Positions 61,499-64,000 of a DNA stretch of 64,000 nt are shown piece by piece. Each line of letters begins with the position of its first letter. Within the stretch, counting starts at the first letter, position 1. The notes under the pieces are model-generated. The model was given only the letters and a program-made list of their open reading frames with translations. It was not told the DNA's origin and did not search any database. This DNA comes from Planomonospora sp. ID82291 (lineage in GTDB: Bacteria; Actinomycetota; Actinomycetes; Streptosporangiales; Streptosporangiaceae), in contig NZ_JABTEX010000001.1 of the NCBI RefSeq assembly GCF_015711645.1, positions 1,240,001 to 1,304,000 of the forward strand, written 5' to 3'. Position numbers and translations under genes: made by a program.

Positions 61499-62346
61499 GC
61501 GACGGTGAAGCCGTACGGGAGCTCCAGCCGGTGCGCGGCCAGCAGCTCGGCGTCGGCCAGCAGCTCCCGGGTCGGCCCGTCGGCGGCGATCACCCCGCCG
61601 GACAGGATGAGCGAGCGCTCGCACAGCTCCAGGGCGTAGGGCAGGTCGTGGGTGACCATCAGCACCGTCACGTCGAGGCTCCGCAGGATCTCGGCGAGCT
61701 CGCGGCGCGAGGCCGGGTCGAGGTTGGACGACGGCTCGTCCAGCACCAGGATCTCCGGCTCCATGGCCAGCACGGTCGCCACCGCCACCCGGCGGCGCTG
61801 GCCGAAGGACAGGTGGTGCGGGGGGCGGTCGATCGCCTCCAGCATGCCGACCTGCTCCAGCGCGTCCTCGACCCGCTGCTGGAGCTCCTCACCGCGGATC
61901 CCCAGGTTGGCGGGACCGAAGGCGACGTCCTCGCGGACGGTCGGCATGAAGAGCTGGTCGTCGGGGTCCTGGAAGACCAGGCCGACCCGGCGCCGGATCT
62001 CCAGCAGGGAGTCCTTCGCGACCGGGAGCCCGGCCACCGCCACCGTGCCGTGCCCGGCGGTCAGGATGCCGTTGAGGTGCAGCACCAGGGTGGTCTTGCC
62101 CGCGCCGTTCGGCCCGAGCAGCGCGACCCGCTCCCCGCGCTCCACCCGCAGGTCCACGCCGAACAGGGCCTGCGTTCCGTCCGGGTAGGCGTAGGCGAGC
62201 CGGCTCACCTCCAGCGACGCCACCGCGCCGTCCCCCGGTCGCCGGGACGCCGTCATGCCGTCCCCCGGTCGCCGGGACGCCGCCGAGACCTCCTCCGGTC
62301 GCCGGGACGCCGCCGAGGCCTCCTCCGGTCGCCGAGACGCCGTCAT
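61495..62346 (-). CDS. cbiO: ECF transporter ATPase, cobalt/nickel type
   Basis: 283-residue ABC ATPase. ATG 62346 overlaps the cbiQ stop (ATGA). Residues 2-40 are an ASRRPEE/ASRRPGDG tandem repeat encoded by repeated DNA. The core follows: LEVSRLAYAYPDGTQALFGV, Walker A GPNGAGKT (78-85), Q-loop VFQDPDDQLFMPTV, signature LSFGQRRR (179-186), Walker B ILVLDEPSSNLDP. It powers Co/Ni uptake with CbiQ and CbiMN. A second start, Met31, would remove the repeat. The stop codon lies in an inverted-repeat arm. Confidence 0.9.
   Translation of the reverse strand: MTASRRPEEASAASRRPEEVSAASRRPGDGMTASRRPGDGAVASLEVSRLAYAYPDGTQALFGVDLRVERGERVALLGPNGAGKTTLVLHLNGILTAGHGTVAVAGLPVAKDSLLEIRRRVGLVFQDPDDQLFMPTVREDVAFGPANLGIRGEELQQRVEDALEQVGMLEAIDRPPHHLSFGQRRRVAVATVLAMEPEILVLDEPSSNLDPASRRELAEILRSLDVTVLMVTHDLPYALELCERSLILSGGVIAADGPTRELLADAELLAAHRLELPYGFTVA
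62224..62346. repeat. Tandem repeat at the 5' end of cbiO
   Basis: Four related units of about 27-33 bp (each encoding ASRRPxx) run from the cbiO start codon to about residue 40; two of them contain ATG codons. The unit boundaries carry GCCGTCATGCCGTCCCC and CCGAGACCTCCTCC variants. Confidence 0.75.
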
Positions 62347-63107
62347 GCCATCCCCCAGTTGCCGAGCAGCGCCACCAGCGCCGCGCCCGGCAGCATAGCC
62401 GCGACGAGCCATTGCCGCGCCGACGCGGCCAGGTCGACGACGACCGGCATGGAACCGGTGTAACCGCGGCTCAGCATGGCCAGGTGGACCCGTTCGCCCC
62501 GCTCGTAGGAGCGGATGAACAGCGCCCCCGCCGACCGGGCGACCACCGGCAGGTGCCGGAGGTCCCGGGCGGCGAACCCCCGCGACTCCCTGGCCACCCG
62601 CATCCGGCGCATCTCCCCCGCGACCACGTCCAGGTAGCGGAGCATGAACATGGCGATCTGCACCAGCAGCGGCGGCAGCCGCAGCCGCTGCGCGCCCAGC
62701 AGCATCAGCCTCGGCTCGGTGGTGGCCGCCAGCAGGATGCTCGCGGCAACCCCCAGGGTGGCCTTGGCCAGGATGTTCCACGCGGCCCACAGGCCCGGCA
62801 CGCTGAGCCAGAGCCCCGCGACCGCCACCCGCTCCCCCGTCCCGATGAACGGGATCGCCACCGCGAACAGCACGAACGGGATCTCGACCGCCATCCGGCG
62901 GAGCACGAAGCCGGGCGGGATCCGCGCGGCCAGGGCGACCCCCGCCAGCAGCAGCGCGTAGGCCCCGAACGCGGCGAACCACTCGCGCGGCGTGGCCACC
63001 ACGGTCAGCGCGAACGCGGTGACCGCGGCCAGCTTGCACTGCGGCGGCAGCCGGTGGACGAGCGTGTCGCCCGGCCGGTGGAGCCGGTGGCGGTGGCCCG
63101 CGCTCAC
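62343..63107 (-). CDS. cbiQ: ECF transporter transmembrane subunit CbiQ
   Basis: 254-residue T-component, GTG start. Hydrophobic helices (CKLAAVTAFALTVVATPREW; FGAYALLLAGVALAARIPPG) and the conserved cytoplasmic Ala-Arg-Gly signature (RESRGFAARDLRHLP and MLSRGYTGSMP) that contacts the ATPase. It couples CbiO to the CbiMN substrate component. It overlaps cbiO by 4 bp. Confidence 0.9.
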   Translation of the reverse strand: MSAGHRHRLHRPGDTLVHRLPPQCKLAAVTAFALTVVATPREWFAAFGAYALLLAGVALAARIPPGFVLRRMAVEIPFVLFAVAIPFIGTGERVAVAGLWLSVPGLWAAWNILAKATLGVAASILLAATTEPRLMLLGAQRLRLPPLLVQIAMFMLRYLDVVAGEMRRMRVARESRGFAARDLRHLPVVARSAGALFIRSYERGERVHLAMLSRGYTGSMPVVVDLAASARQWLVAAMLPGAALVALLGNWGMA

Positions 63108-63147
63108 CTCGGGCGGCTTCCGCGCCCCGTCCGCCGTGCGGCGGGCG

Positions 63148-64000
63148 TCACGTCGCGACCCCGCCGGTCTCGCGGGCCGGCTCCGGCGCGCCGGTCCCGC
63201 GGCGGCGCGCGGCGTACGCGACGGCCCCGGCGACCAGGAGCGTGATCCCGACGCCGACGACCCCCGCGACGCCGACCGGGACGCCGCCCCCGTCGCCGTA
63301 GTCGCCCAGCAGCCAGGAGGCGAACGGATGATCGGTGGCCCGGCCGAGGAAGCCCTCGTCCTCGGCGACCTTCTCCAGGCCGTCCGGATCGCCGGAGGCG
63401 AAGAAGGAGACGACCCCGGCGAGCACCAGCGTGACGCCGACGCCCGCGAGCAGGAACGGCCGCGCCGGACGCGGGGAGGCGGCCGGCGCCGGGGCCGGCG
63501 GGACCACCGTGCTCTCCCCGCCGGGGCCGCGCAGCACCAGCGGGGCGGCCAGGCCGCGCGCGCCGTACACCAGGTCGGGGCGGACGGCGAGCACGGTGCC
63601 GACGGTGACCGCGGTGATCAGGCCCTCGCCGATGCCGATGAGCACGTGCACGCCGCCCATCGCGGCGGCGACCGCACCGATCTCGACGGGCGCCGTGCCG
63701 CCGATCCAGAACAGCAGCGTGAAGGCCAGCGCGGAGGCGGGCACCGAGACCAGCGCGGCGGCGAAGGAGGCCGCGGTGATCGCGGCGCGGCCGTTCAGGC
63801 TCCGGGTGATCAGGCGGAAGACGCCCCAGCCGGCCAGGACGGTGACCAGCCCCATGAGCGTGACGTTGACGCCCAGCGCGGTCAGGCCGCCGTCGGCGAA
63901 GAAGAAGCCCTGCACGAGCAGGACCACCGCCATGCACAGCACCGCGGTGTGCGGTCCGACGAGTATCGCGGCCAGCGCCCCGCCCAACAGGTGGCCGCTC
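63148..64000 (-). CDS. Cobalt/nickel ECF substrate-binding subunit CbiM-CbiN fusion (partial)
   Basis: The minus strand enters the window coding SGHLLGGALAAILVGPHTAV, a CbiM/NikM core motif, so the N-terminus lies outside. Several helices follow (AVVLLVQGFFFADGGLTALG; FTLLFWIGGTAPVEIGAVAA). From about 110 residues before the stop comes a CbiN/NikN-type part: a membrane helix, SGDPDGLEKVAEDEGFLGRA, and a last helix. Fusion of M and N components is known. It lies 40 bp upstream of cbiQ. Co versus Ni specificity is not decidable. Confidence 0.85.
   Translation of the reverse strand, partial: SGHLLGGALAAILVGPHTAVLCMAVVLLVQGFFFADGGLTALGVNVTLMGLVTVLAGWGVFRLITRSLNGRAAITAASFAAALVSVPASALAFTLLFWIGGTAPVEIGAVAAAMGGVHVLIGIGEGLITAVTVGTVLAVRPDLVYGARGLAAPLVLRGPGGESTVVPPAPAPAASPRPARPFLLAGVGVTLVLAGVVSFFASGDPDGLEKVAEDEGFLGRATDHPFASWLLGDYGDGGGVPVGVAGVVGVGITLLVAGAVAYAARRRGTGAPEPARETGGVAT

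Overview
The window is GC-rich actinomycete chromosomal DNA. GTG and TTG starts, TGATG/GTGA stop-start overlaps, an IdeR/DtxR regulator, class F-like sortases, an Mce-type ATPase and an acidic NusG extension all point to Actinobacteria. The gene order and protein character suggest the Streptosporangiales (Streptosporangium/Nonomuraea-like), but that rank is inference; no 16S or marker comparison was possible.

Positions 1-26322 hold the core transcription/translation superoperon, all on the minus strand. In the direction of transcription it runs trpT(tRNA-Trp)-secE-nusG-rplK-rplA, a lipoprotein gene, rplJ-rplL, a reduced Mce module (ATPase plus two Mce-associated membrane proteins, no yrbE or mce genes), rpoB-rpoC, rpsL-rpsG-fusA-tuf, then rpsJ-rplC-rplD-rplW-rplB-rpsS-rplV-rpsC-rplP-rpmC-rpsQ, and rplN cut by the window edge. 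Good promoter matches stand upstream of rpoB, rpsL and rplJ. An L10-type leader precedes rplJ, and strong hairpin terminators close the rplA, lipoprotein, rplL, rpoC, tuf and rpsQ units.

Positions 26590-36956 hold an aminotransferase, two paralogous STAND-type ATPases around an adenosine deaminase-family gene, a SAM methyltransferase, a large acyl-CoA dehydrogenase, and an isolated unit encoding a 54-residue proline/arginine-rich peptide. Positions 36960-46700 carry a thiolase, a DUF2079-like membrane protein, two sortase/surface-protein cassettes separated by a PIN-domain gene, and a second acyl-CoA dehydrogenase with an operator-like palindrome over its promoter.

Positions 46934-58279 hold a small lipoprotein, a 53-residue membrane protein, an alpha/beta hydrolase, a PAS-GAF-PP2C-kinase regulator, an IdeR/DtxR-type repressor, pdxH, a citrate synthase-like gene, serC, a rhomboid protease, an enoyl-CoA hydratase/SDR pair and a STAS anti-sigma antagonist. 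Positions 58280-64000 are more accessory: an unrecognised 488-residue protein with an excisionase-like N-terminus, a class A beta-lactamase, a 166-bp element with perfect 22-bp inverted ends and a transposase-like interior, and an ECF cobalt/nickel transporter (cbiO-cbiQ-cbiMN) truncated by the window end.

The most unusual items are the paired sortase cassettes whose substrates share a non-LPXTG motif, the STAND-Add-STAND neighbourhood, the Pro/Arg-rich peptide unit, the eroded Mce module inside the ribosomal/RNA polymerase operon, the beta-lactamase/inverted-repeat junction, and several GC-rich intergenic tandem repeats.
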